Below, piece by piece: positions 26,553 to 34,256 of a stretch of DNA of 64,000 bases; within the stretch, counting starts at the first letter, position 1; each line of letters starts with the position of its first letter. The notes below the pieces were generated by a model. It was not told the origin of the DNA. It searched no databases and saw only the letters and a program-made list of their open reading frames with translations. The position numbers and the translations under genes were made by a program. The DNA comes from Bacteroidales bacterium (GTDB taxonomy: Bacteria; Bacteroidota; Bacteroidia; Bacteroidales; UBA932): NCBI GenBank assembly GCA_017395045.1, contig JAFPWG010000001.1, positions 1 through 64,000 of the forward strand, written 5' to 3'.

Positions 26553-28190
26553 ATGAGAAGGATGATCAACTCCATCGCCGCAACGCTCATCACGATAGCG
26601 ATGATCGCGGCCCCTGAGGCACTTGCCCAGACCCGTCGTTCCGGCGGCTCTTCCTCTGCATCCCGGTCGTCCTCTTCACAGATTACGACCCGGGGGTCTT
26701 CCTCCTCGATGAGCCGTTCTGCCGGCTCCTCGACGGGACGTTCTTCCAGCTCTTCCGTGAGCCGCTCCGCCGGTTCCACGACGAGCCGTTCCTCCGGTTC
26801 TTCCATGAGCCGTTCCACCACCAGCGCGGCGGCGCCCAGCCGTTCCATGCTGGTTCAGAATGACCGGACCAGCCGCAGCACCGGCCGCTCCACGTCGAGC
26901 TCCACGAGCCGCAGCACTTCCGGCACCGCGACGACCAGTCGCAGCACCGGTTCTTCCGCGACCCGTTCTGCGGGTAGCGTGGACCAGAACACCCGGACCA
27001 GCCGGAGCACTTCCGGCACCGCGACGACCAGCCGCAGCACCGGTTCTTCCGCGACCCGTTCTACGGGCACCGTGGACCAGAACACCCGGACCAGCCGGAG
27101 CACCTCCGGCACCGCGACGACCAGCCGCAGCACCGGTTCCTCCGCGACCCGTTCTACGGGCACTGTGGACCAGAATACCCGGACCAGCCGGAGCACCTCC
27201 GGCACCGCGACGACCAGCCGCAGCACCGGAACCACTGCCCGGAGCACCTCCGAAGCCACCCGTTCGGCTTCCGGCTCCAGCCAGTCTTCCCGTGCATCCG
27301 GAAGCGCCGTACGTTCCACCAGCAACGTCACCCGCAGCGGCCTCGGCAGCCGTACCGAAAGCGCGAACAACGCCAAGGACAGCTACGCCAACTCCGAGCC
27401 TATGCGTGACAGGGGCGGTAACTACCGCTACAACGACGATATGAGGATGGACAACGGTCACAACATGCATAGGATCCCTCCTCGTGAGAGAGACTTCCTG
27501 GCATGGGACCGCCCGGGCTACTTCTGGGATCACCGTCCGCACTACTTCGGGTACCGGATCAAGGTACTGCCTCCGCACTACCGCCGGATCACCCACTGGG
27601 GCATTGACTACTACTTCTACGAAGGTATCTACTACCGTCCGTTCGGAGGTGTGTATGTCATCTGCCGGCCGCCTTTCGGCACCCCGCTCGAGCGGGCCAT
27701 CGACAGGGCTATCTTCAACGCCGTCCGGTTCTCCTACTACTGCAACACGTACAGGACCTATAATACGGTCTTCGACAATTACAACGTGATTGCCCAGCAG
27801 AACCTGATCATCGCGCAGAACAATGCCCGGATCGCTGCCCAGAACGCGAGCTACGCGCTCAACAGCGGCCGCGCCCTCTCCGCCTACGAGCTGGCGAACA
27901 AGCTCGGCCTCGTGCAGAGCTACGCCTACGCCAACTCCGAGTACTTCTACCAGGACGGTGTCTTCTACAGTGTGAATGCCTCCGGCACTTACACCACCAT
28001 CGTCCCGCCGGCCGGAGCCCTCGTCAGCTCCCTCCCGGATGACTATGAGACCATCGTGATGAACGGCGTCGAGTACTACCTGGTGGACAATACGGTTTAC
28101 CGTACCACCCTCTTCGACGGCCAGCCTTATCTCGAGGTCCTGGGCCAGATGTACGGCTCGCTGTACAATCAGTACAGCATCTACCGGTAA
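26553..28190 (+). CDS. Secreted Ser/Arg/Thr-repeat protein with C-terminal DUF6515-like region
   Basis: The 545-residue protein has a signal peptide (about 1-25, ALAQ). Residues about 26-275 are low complexity, rich in Ser, Arg and Thr. They contain a 31-residue repeat (TSRSTSGTATTSRSTG and the VDQN junction), about three and a half copies, encoded by a 93-bp tandem DNA repeat. The C-terminal half is Tyr/Asn-rich and globular: DRPGYFWDHRPHYFGYRI, HWGIDYYFYEGIYY and a glycine-poor beta region to the end, matching DUF6515 in my recollection. The role is unknown; a surface or matrix protein is plausible. A terminator follows at 28209-28238. Confidence 0.82.
   Translation: MRRMINSIAATLITIAMIAAPEALAQTRRSGGSSSASRSSSSQITTRGSSSSMSRSAGSSTGRSSSSSVSRSAGSTTSRSSGSSMSRSTTSAAAPSRSMLVQNDRTSRSTGRSTSSSTSRSTSGTATTSRSTGSSATRSAGSVDQNTRTSRSTSGTATTSRSTGSSATRSTGTVDQNTRTSRSTSGTATTSRSTGSSATRSTGTVDQNTRTSRSTSGTATTSRSTGTTARSTSEATRSASGSSQSSRASGSAVRSTSNVTRSGLGSRTESANNAKDSYANSEPMRDRGGNYRYNDDMRMDNGHNMHRIPPRERDFLAWDRPGYFWDHRPHYFGYRIKVLPPHYRRITHWGIDYYFYEGIYYRPFGGVYVICRPPFGTPLERAIDRAIFNAVRFSYYCNTYRTYNTVFDNYNVIAQQNLIIAQNNARIAAQNASYALNSGRALSAYELANKLGLVQSYAYANSEYFYQDGVFYSVNASGTYTTIVPPAGALVSSLPDDYETIVMNGVEYYLVDNTVYRTTLFDGQPYLEVLGQMYGSLYNQYSIYR
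26895..27235 (+). repeat. 93-bp tandem repeat within the Ser/Arg/Thr-rich gene
   Basis: Units begin at 26988, 27081 and 27174, spaced exactly 93 bases, with a diverged unit before and a truncated one after. Each unit encodes 31 residues. The repeat also holds several other frames open on both strands, which explains the long spurious frames there. Confidence 0.9.
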
Positions 28191-28208
28191 GATTCCGGTC
28201 TGACTGAA

Positions 28209-28238
28209 AAAGGCGCCACCTTCCGGGGTGGCGCCTTT
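28209..28238. terminator. Bidirectional terminator between the repeat protein and murI
   Basis: A perfect 12-bp stem AAAGGCGCCACC / GGTGGCGCCTTT with a six-base loop, flanked by A and T tracts, sits between two convergent genes. Confidence 0.9.
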
Positions 28239-28255
28239 GTTATGATGCGTCGGGG

Positions 28256-29005
28256 TTAAATGAGGGCGAATATCCGCTGCAGCGAGTCCGGCTCTCCGGA
28301 GAAATACAGGTCGATGCTGAACGGTCCGTCATCGATGGGGGTGCAGTTTGTCTCCAGCATGCGAACCGTTTGGCGTGCGACCGCGGGGGCCGGGTCGATG
28401 ACCTGGACCTCCGGGCCGGCGATGGCTTCGATGACGGGTCTCAGGAAGGGATAGTGCGTACAGCCCAGGACGATGCGGTCCGCTCCGGCATCCAGCAGGG
28501 GCTGGAGGGAAGCACGTACGGTCTCATAGGCCACAGGGCCGTCCAGGATGCCGTTTTCCACCAGTTCCACGAATCCCTCGCCCACATGTTCGACGATCCG
28601 GACATCGTCCTCGAAACGGCCTTTTGTCTTGAGATACTTCGATCCTTTGAGCGTGCCCGCCGTGGCAAGGACGCCGATGACTCCGGTCTTCGTGCCCAGT
28701 GCCGCGGGCTTCACGGCCGGTTCCATCCCGACGAAAGTCATTCCGGGATACTCTTCCCGGAGCGTGGCGATGGCTGCCGCCGTGGCGGTGTTGCACGCGA
28801 CGACGATGATGTCGGCCCCCATGCCGAGCAGGATTTCCGTGATCGCCCGGGCGCGGTCCTGGATGTATTCCGCCGACTTCTCCCCGTACGGGCAGTGGGC
28901 GTTGTCCGCAAAATAGATATACCGCTCGTAAGGGAGCAGTTTCACGATTTCGCGGTACACGGACAGTCCGCCGGAACCGGAGTCGAATATGCCGATGGTT
29001 GCCAT
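28256..29005 (-). CDS. murI: Glutamate racemase
   Basis: MurI makes D-glutamate for peptidoglycan from L-glutamate with a two-cysteine mechanism. Both catalytic cysteines are present: Cys71 in VACNTATA and Cys182 in LGCTHYPF. The N-terminal substrate motif is GIFDSGSGGLSV. The 249-residue length is normal. Its ATG lies only seven bases past the -7 box at 29013-29020, so the message may be leaderless. It is divergent from prfB. Confidence 0.96.
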   Translation of the reverse strand: MATIGIFDSGSGGLSVYREIVKLLPYERYIYFADNAHCPYGEKSAEYIQDRARAITEILLGMGADIIVVACNTATAAAIATLREEYPGMTFVGMEPAVKPAALGTKTGVIGVLATAGTLKGSKYLKTKGRFEDDVRIVEHVGEGFVELVENGILDGPVAYETVRASLQPLLDAGADRIVLGCTHYPFLRPVIEAIAGPEVQVIDPAPAVARQTVRMLETNCTPIDDGPFSIDLYFSGEPDSLQRIFALI

Positions 29006-29012
29006 ACGGTTA

Positions 29013-29020
29013 CAAATATA
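29013..29020 (-). promoter_or_regulatory. -7 box TATATTTG placed 7 nt before the murI ATG
   Basis: A TAnnTTTG match on the minus strand. The small gap to the ATG implies a very short or absent 5' leader. Confidence 0.65.
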
Positions 29021-29034
29021 CGGGAAATTATTCG

Positions 29035-29042
29035 TATTTTTG
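29035..29042 (+). promoter_or_regulatory. -7 box TATTTTTG for prfB
   Basis: A perfect box, 22 nt before the prfB ATG at 29065. Its position rules out translation starts further upstream. Confidence 0.75.
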
Positions 29043-29064
29043 TACGCTTATACGGAAAGACCCT

Positions 29065-30210
29065 ATGACGACCCTCGAACAGATCAAGGACCTGCACGCC
29101 CGCCTGGACACCCTCGAAAAGTGCCTGGACATCGCAGGGAAGCGGAAAGAAGTGGAGCAGAAGACGCAGGAAAGCCTGGCGCCGGATTTCTGGAACGACC
29201 CCAAGGCGGCCGAAGTGTTCCTGAAGAAACTCGCCGGCGTCAAGGCCTGGGTGACCGACTTCCAGCAGGCTATCACCCTGGCCGACGACCTGGACGTCCT
29301 GTACGACTTTGCGAAGGACAGCGTGTCCGGGACCGAGGAAGAGGCTGTCGAAACCGATGAATCCCGCGAGCTGGATGCAACCTACGCCAAGGCTGTCGAA
29401 GCCGTGGAGGCCTTGGAACTCAAGAACATGCTTGGCAACGAAGGGGACAATCTGGGCGCCGTCCTCACCATCAATTCCGGTGCCGGCGGCACGGAGGCCA
29501 ACGACTGGTCGTCCATGCTCATGCGGATGTATCTCCGCTGGGGCGAACGAAACGGCTACAAGATGACGGTCACTTCCCTCCTGGAAGGCGAAGAGGCGGG
29601 CATCAAGTCCGCTACCATCGAGGTAGAAGGCGACTACGCCTACGGCTATCTGAAGGCCGAAAACGGTGTCCACCGGCTTGTCCGGATCTCTCCTTTCAAT
29701 GCCCAGGGTAAGCGCCAGACCACTTTTTCGTCGGTCTTCGTGTATCCGTTGGTGGATGATTCCATCCACATCGAGATCAATCCCGGCGACCTGGAGTGGG
29801 ATACCTTCCGCTCCGGCGGTCACGGCGGCCAGAACGTAAACAAGGTGGAAACCGGTGTCCGTGTGCGCCACATCCCATCCGGCATCATGGTGGAGAACAC
29901 CGAGACGCGTTCCCAGCAGGACAACCGCCAGCGTGCCCTCCTGATCCTCAAATCCCGTCTGTACGACATCGAACTCAAGAAACGCCAGGAGAAGCAGGCC
30001 GAACTGGAAGGCCAGAAGAAACGCATCGAATGGGGCTCCCAGATCCGCAACTATGTCCTCCATCCTTACAAGTTGGTGAAGGATCTGCGTACCGGCTACA
30101 GCACGGCGGATACGCAGGGCGTCCTGGACGGTGACCTGAACGAGTTCATGAAAACCTTCCTGATGGGCAACGGCGCCGCCGTCACCGATGTGGACGACGA
30201 TCTGGATTGA
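29065..30210 (+). CDS. prfB: Peptide chain release factor 2
   Basis: RF2 recognises UGA and UAA stop codons and triggers peptide release. The tripeptide anticodon SPF is at residues 209-211 (RISPFNAQGKR), and the catalytic GGQ is at 254-256 (SGGHGGQNVNK). The start at 29065 follows the promoter; an upstream in-frame codon at 28999 lies before the promoter and is excluded. The 381-residue frame is continuous: the programmed +1 frameshift at an early UGA that autoregulates RF2 in many bacteria is absent. It is convergent with the fumarase gene. Confidence 0.96.
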   Translation: MTTLEQIKDLHARLDTLEKCLDIAGKRKEVEQKTQESLAPDFWNDPKAAEVFLKKLAGVKAWVTDFQQAITLADDLDVLYDFAKDSVSGTEEEAVETDESRELDATYAKAVEAVEALELKNMLGNEGDNLGAVLTINSGAGGTEANDWSSMLMRMYLRWGERNGYKMTVTSLLEGEEAGIKSATIEVEGDYAYGYLKAENGVHRLVRISPFNAQGKRQTTFSSVFVYPLVDDSIHIEINPGDLEWDTFRSGGHGGQNVNKVETGVRVRHIPSGIMVENTETRSQQDNRQRALLILKSRLYDIELKKRQEKQAELEGQKKRIEWGSQIRNYVLHPYKLVKDLRTGYSTADTQGVLDGDLNEFMKTFLMGNGAAVTDVDDDLD

Positions 30211-30253
30211 CACGCCATTTTTGGTGGCGCCTAAGGGGGGGGGAGAAGGAACG

Positions 30254-31870
30254 TTATAGCCCAATCGTCTTGAAGAAGTCGTTCCCCTTGTCATCTACGA
30301 GGATGAAGGCGGGGAAGTCTTCCACCCGGATTTTCCAGATGGCTTCCATTCCCAGGTCGGGATACTCCACGCATTCGATGGACTTGATGCCGTCGGAACT
30401 CAGTACGGCCGCGGGGCCACCGATGGAACCAAGGTAGAAGCCGCCGTACTTCTTGCAGGCGTCGGTGACCTGTTGGGTGCGGTTGCCCTTCGCGATCATG
30501 ATCATGCTGCCGCCGTGACTCTGGAACAGGTCCACGTACGGGTCCATGCGCTGCGCGGTGGTCGGGCCCATGGATCCGCAGGGCATTCCGGCAGGGGTCT
30601 TGGCAGGACCGGCATAGAACACCGGATGGTCCTTGAAGTACTGCGGAAGGTCTTCACCGCGGTCCAGGCGCTCCTTCAGGCGGGCGTGCGCGATGTCGCG
30701 CGCGACGATGATGGTTCCGTTCAGGCTGAGGCGGGTGCTCACCGGATATTTGGTGAGTTCCGCGAGGACGTTCTTGATAGGCTGGTCCAGGTTGATCTTT
30801 ACGCCGCCGCCTTCGCCGGGCTGGCGCAGCGCTTCGGGGATGAGCCGGGTGGGATTGTCGTCCAGTTTCTCGATCCAGATGCCATCGCGGTTGATCTTCG
30901 CCTTGATGTTGCGGTCGGCCGAGCAGCTGACGCCCAGGCCGATCGGGCAGGAGGCGCCGTGGCGGGGGAGCCGGACGATGCGGATGTCGTGGGCAAAGTA
31001 CTTGCCGCCGAACTGGGCGCCGAGGCCGATCTTACAGGCCTCTTTCCAGACCTTCTCCTCGAGTTCCACGTCGCGGAAGGCGCGGCCGGTTTCGTCGCCG
31101 GTGGTCGGAAGTCCGTCATAGTAGTGGGTGGAGGCAAGCTTGACGGTAAGAAGGTTCTTTTCCGCCGAAGTTCCGCCGATGACAAAGGCGATGTGGTACG
31201 GCGGGCAGGCCGCGGTACCGAGGGTCTTCATCTTCTCAACCAGAAACGGTACGAGGGTATCGGGGTTGAGGACGGCCTTGGTCATTTGATACAGGTAGCT
31301 CTTGTTGGCGGAGCCGCCGCCTTTCACCACGCACAGGAACTTGTATTCCATCCCTTCTTCGGCATCGATGTCGATCTGCGCCGGAAGGTTGCACTTGGTG
31401 TTGACCTCCTTGTACATGTCCAGGGGAGCGTTCTGGCTGTAACGGAGGTTCTCCTCCGTATAGGTCTTGTAAACGCCCAGGGACAGGGCCTCCTTGTCGT
31501 CGAAGCCGGTCCAGACCTGCTGGCCTTTCTCGCCGTGGATGATGGCAGTACCGGTGTCCTGGCAGAAGGGAAGCTTGCCCTTGGCCGCAACTTCCGCATT
31601 GCGGAGGAACATCAGGGCTACGTATTTGTCGTTGTCGGAAGCCTCCGGATCGGAGAGGATTTTCGCGACCTGCTCGTTGTGTTCCCGGCGCAGGAGGAAG
31701 TTTACGTCGCGGAACGCCGCGTTGGAAAGCCTGGTGAGCGCTTCGGGCATTACCTTGAGGATTTCGTGTCCTTCGAATTCGCCCACGGAGACGCCTTCGG
31801 AGGTTAGCTTGTAATATTCAGTGGTGTCTTCGCCCAACTGGAACATCGGTGCATATTTGAATTCGGCCAT
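30254..31870 (-). CDS. fumA: Class I (iron-sulfur) fumarate hydratase
   Basis: The 538-residue protein interconverts fumarate and malate using a [4Fe-4S] cluster. The three candidate cluster cysteines are visible in [20 protein letters not shown] and [10 protein letters not shown]. The family arrangement, with the alpha and beta regions fused in one chain, matches FumA/FumB rather than the two-subunit form. Being oxygen-sensitive, it fits an anaerobe, and it could serve a fumarate-to-succinate fermentation in the reverse direction. A promoter lies at 31901-31908. It is convergent with prfB. Confidence 0.95.
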   Translation of the reverse strand: MAEFKYAPMFQLGEDTTEYYKLTSEGVSVGEFEGHEILKVMPEALTRLSNAAFRDVNFLLRREHNEQVAKILSDPEASDNDKYVALMFLRNAEVAAKGKLPFCQDTGTAIIHGEKGQQVWTGFDDKEALSLGVYKTYTEENLRYSQNAPLDMYKEVNTKCNLPAQIDIDAEEGMEYKFLCVVKGGGSANKSYLYQMTKAVLNPDTLVPFLVEKMKTLGTAACPPYHIAFVIGGTSAEKNLLTVKLASTHYYDGLPTTGDETGRAFRDVELEEKVWKEACKIGLGAQFGGKYFAHDIRIVRLPRHGASCPIGLGVSCSADRNIKAKINRDGIWIEKLDDNPTRLIPEALRQPGEGGGVKINLDQPIKNVLAELTKYPVSTRLSLNGTIIVARDIAHARLKERLDRGEDLPQYFKDHPVFYAGPAKTPAGMPCGSMGPTTAQRMDPYVDLFQSHGGSMIMIAKGNRTQQVTDACKKYGGFYLGSIGGPAAVLSSDGIKSIECVEYPDLGMEAIWKIRVEDFPAFILVDDKGNDFFKTIGL

Positions 31871-31900
31871 AAAGCTATAAAGTTTATTTCAAGACAGATA

Positions 31901-31908
31901 CAAATATA
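31901..31908 (-). promoter_or_regulatory. -7 box TATATTTG for the fumarase gene
   Basis: TAnnTTTG on the minus strand, 30 nt before the ATG at 31870. Confidence 0.65.
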
Positions 31909-31960
31909 GCATTTTTCAAAGAAAATACCGATATTGCCACCGAATCAAAACACGTTTACG

Positions 31961-32122
31961 ATGAAAAAGTTTGTTTGCGAAATCTGTGGTTACGTCTATG
32001 ATCCCGCGGTAGGGGATCCGGACAGTGGAATCGCCCCCGGGACCGCCTTTGAGGACATCCCCGAGGACTGGGTCTGCCCGCTTTGCGGTGTCGGAAAGGA
32101 TAATTTCGCTCCGGCGGAATAG
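31961..32122 (+). CDS. Rubredoxin
   Basis: The 53-residue protein is a complete rubredoxin. Two CxxC pairs ligate one iron: CEICGY near residue 6 and CPLCGV near residue 39. The GYVYDP and the aromatic core (EDWVCPLC) are conserved. Rubredoxins carry single electrons in the cytoplasm, in anaerobes often to oxygen- or peroxide-reducing enzymes. None of those partners is adjacent. The ATG at 31961 gives the standard N-terminus [12 protein letters not shown] terminator follows at 32135-32161. Confidence 0.97.
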   Translation: MKKFVCEICGYVYDPAVGDPDSGIAPGTAFEDIPEDWVCPLCGVGKDNFAPAE

Positions 32123-32134
32123 CTTTCCTCCCCG

Positions 32135-32161
32135 AAAAATCGACCGATGCGTCGATTTTTT
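32135..32161 (+). terminator. Rubredoxin terminator
   Basis: A perfect ten-base stem AAAAATCGAC / GTCGATTTTT with a six-base loop. Confidence 0.85.
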
Positions 32162-32205
32162 GAAAAAATAAGTACCTTGTATTGCAAAGTATCAAAAATT
32201 ATATA

Positions 32206-32213
32206 TATCTTTG
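32206..32213 (+). promoter_or_regulatory. -7 box TATCTTTG with -33 TTG for the PspC-PadR-PspC operon
   Basis: The box is perfect, and a TTG at 32182-32184 lies 21 nt upstream. The first ATG is 23 nt downstream. Confidence 0.75.
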
Positions 32214-32236
32214 CATCAACAAATATTTTGTACGAT

Positions 32237-32809
32237 ATGAAACGCGTGACCAATGCTTGTATCGGAGGGCGCAATTTCACCCTCAACGACGATGCCTACA
32301 ATCGCCTTGACGCCTATTTGCGCAACTTCAAGGCCAAGCTGAATGTCCCCGAAAGCCAGAAAGGGGAGGTGATGGACGACATCGAGAGCCGGATCTCTGA
32401 ACTGTTCTACCAGGAGGTAGGGGAGAGTTCCCGGGTAGTGACCCTGGAGATGGTGGAGAAGGTGGTGTCGACACTCGGCATGCCGGACGGATCGCCTGAA
32501 ACGGGATACGCTTATTCCAGCGCTTTCCCGGAGGACAAGGTTCCAAGGAAGCTGTACCGGGATATGGACAACAAGGGCGTGGCGGGCGTCTGCGCCGGTC
32601 TGGCCCATTACTTTGAAATCGACGTGACCATCATCCGGGTCATCATGCTGGTGGCCCTCCTGGCCGGCACGTCGGGGTTCTGGATCTATCTGGTGCTGTG
32701 GATCGCCGTCCCGCGGGCGGAGACCCCGGCCCAAAAATGCGAGATGCAGGGCATTCCGGCCACTGCGGAGAACATGGCGCGCTTCAGCCGCCGGGACGAA
32801 AACAAGTAG
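32237..32809 (+). CDS. PspC-domain protein (short form)
   Basis: The 190-residue protein starts with a soluble domain of about 75 residues (IGGRNFTLNDDAYNRLDAYL..., DDIESRISELF) that is also found at the N-terminus of the protein encoded at 33142-34194. A PspC domain follows (about 105-165): KLYRDMDNKGVAGVCAGLAHYFEID, VTIIRVIM, and a membrane helix ending YLVLWIAVP. PspC proteins sense or relay inner-membrane stress. It is the first gene of a three-gene unit with a PadR regulator. Confidence 0.9.
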   Translation: MKRVTNACIGGRNFTLNDDAYNRLDAYLRNFKAKLNVPESQKGEVMDDIESRISELFYQEVGESSRVVTLEMVEKVVSTLGMPDGSPETGYAYSSAFPEDKVPRKLYRDMDNKGVAGVCAGLAHYFEIDVTIIRVIMLVALLAGTSGFWIYLVLWIAVPRAETPAQKCEMQGIPATAENMARFSRRDENK

Positions 32810-32815
32810 TGCCTT

Positions 32816-33145
32816 ATGGAGAATACGAACGAAAATGTCCGTTCCCAGATGCGGAAGGGCGTGCTGGAATACTGCATCCTGTGTATTCTCAGCAAGCGGG
32901 AGGCTTATGCCTCCAGCATCATCGATGCCCTCAAGGCCGCGAACATGATCGTGGTCGAGGGAACCCTGTACCCCTTGCTCATCCGTCAGAAGAACCAGGG
33001 GCTGCTTACTTACCGGTGGGAGGAGTCCACGCAGGGCCCGCCCCGGAAATACTATGGAATTACGGAAAAGGGCCGGGCCCAGCTTGCCGAAATGGATGCG
33101 GCCTGGCGGGAAATGGTGGAAAGCATTGACACGTTGAAACGATGA
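32816..33145 (+). CDS. PadR-family transcriptional regulator
   Basis: The 109-residue protein is a single winged-helix PadR domain: QMRKGVLEYCILCILSKREAYASSIIDAL, then VVEGTLYPLLIRQKNQGLL, the wing RWEESTQGPPRKYYGITEKG, and a short C-terminal helix for dimerisation. It probably represses its own operon, by analogy with similar Bacteroidota loci. It sits between two PspC genes and overlaps the second by four bases. Confidence 0.93.
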   Translation: MENTNENVRSQMRKGVLEYCILCILSKREAYASSIIDALKAANMIVVEGTLYPLLIRQKNQGLLTYRWEESTQGPPRKYYGITEKGRAQLAEMDAAWREMVESIDTLKR

Positions 33146-34194
33146 CAGAAGTAGAGAAAGTCAGCATCGGAGGCTATGCCTTCACGCTGGAAAAGGATGC
33201 CTCGAAAGAGGTGGAACAGTATCTGAAAGGGCTGGAAGCCCATTATCTGGGTCAGCCGGGCGGCAAGGAGATCATGGAAGGCATCGAGGAAAGGATGGCC
33301 GAACTCCTGCTCGAACGGTGCGGCCGGCATGGCGTTGCCACCATGCAGGACATCCGCGGGATCATCGACATCCTCGGACGTCCCGAAAGGATCGAGGCCG
33401 ACGATCCCGAGCCTGAACGGCCGCAGGAGGCTCCCCGCAAGAAACTGTACCGTGACCTGGAGAACAAGCAGGTCGCCGGGGTCTGTGCCGGTCTGGGCAA
33501 TTACCTCAACTTCGACGTCGTGGCCATCCGGATCATCTTTTCGGTGATTACGCTTGCCCTCCTGTTCGGCGGAGCGAAGGACGGAGCCTGGTCGCTGCTG
33601 GGCTTTGTGGCCTATGCGGTCCTCTGGCTGTCGATGCCGCCGGCCCGGACGGCGCAGGAGCGCTGGGCGATGAAGGGCGACGCTGGCACCCTGGAGGATG
33701 TCCGGCGGAACGTCCGGAGAGGTGTAGAAGAGATGGGAGATGCGGCCCGCAGGGGAATCCGGGAAATCGACAATGCCGCACGTTCGGAGTCGGGGAAGGA
33801 GATCGGCAAGGTCCTGCTGGCGGTCATCGGCATCATCCTCCTGCTTTCCGGTGTATCCGGCCTGGCATCGGTGTCCGTGGTCGGACTCAAGGGAACGACG
33901 CTGTTCAGTGCGCCGCTGGACCGGCTTCTGAGTGAAATCAACGAGAATGTGCCTGTCCTGTACGACCTGATATCCACGCCGTGGGTGGTCGCGCTGCTGG
34001 TCCTCGCCGTGGTGCTGCCTCTGATCGGCCTGATCTACGGCGGCGTCCAGATGATCTTCGGTTTCAAGCCGCCCAAATGGCGCCCCGGCCTGGTGATCTT
34101 CGTGGTCTGGCTCGTCGTGCTGGTGGTCCTCAGTGTCCTGCTGTTGCTGGGAGCTCTCTCGTCAGAATACATCTCACTCCCTCTCACGGTGTAG
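33142..34194 (+). CDS. PspC-domain protein (long, multi-helix form)
   Basis: The 350-residue protein shares the N-terminal domain (VSIGGYAFTLEKDASKEVEQYL) with the first gene of the unit, then has a PspC domain (about 98-165, KLYRDLENKQVAGVCAGLGNYL). A charged amphipathic region (about 185-225) follows, and then three hydrophobic segments to the C-terminus (VLLAVIGIILLLSGV, WVVALLVLAVVLPLIGLIYG, FVVWLVVLVVLSVLLLLGAL). It should sit in the inner membrane and work with the neighbouring PspC and PadR proteins in an envelope response. Confidence 0.88.
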   Translation: MTEVEKVSIGGYAFTLEKDASKEVEQYLKGLEAHYLGQPGGKEIMEGIEERMAELLLERCGRHGVATMQDIRGIIDILGRPERIEADDPEPERPQEAPRKKLYRDLENKQVAGVCAGLGNYLNFDVVAIRIIFSVITLALLFGGAKDGAWSLLGFVAYAVLWLSMPPARTAQERWAMKGDAGTLEDVRRNVRRGVEEMGDAARRGIREIDNAARSESGKEIGKVLLAVIGIILLLSGVSGLASVSVVGLKGTTLFSAPLDRLLSEINENVPVLYDLISTPWVVALLVLAVVLPLIGLIYGGVQMIFGFKPPKWRPGLVIFVVWLVVLVVLSVLLLLGALSSEYISLPLTV

Positions 34195-34256
34195 GATGTC
34201 AAAAGTTGTATAAGTCGGCGTTATTTCGTATTTTTACGCAATAAACGCCGACTTTT

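Noticed and set aside
26676..27596. Long frames on both strands across the Ser/Arg/Thr repeat gene
   Set aside because: The 93-bp repeat lacks stops in several frames by composition. Only the plus frame from 26553 has a signal peptide and a globular C-terminal domain.
29065..29150. Programmed frameshift in prfB
   Set aside because: No UGA codon and no slippery CUU-UGA are present near codon 25; the frame is continuous.
30235..30243. A run of nine G as a phase-variable tract
   Set aside because: It lies between the ends of two convergent genes (prfB and fumarase), not in a promoter or coding frame, so variation would have no clear effect.
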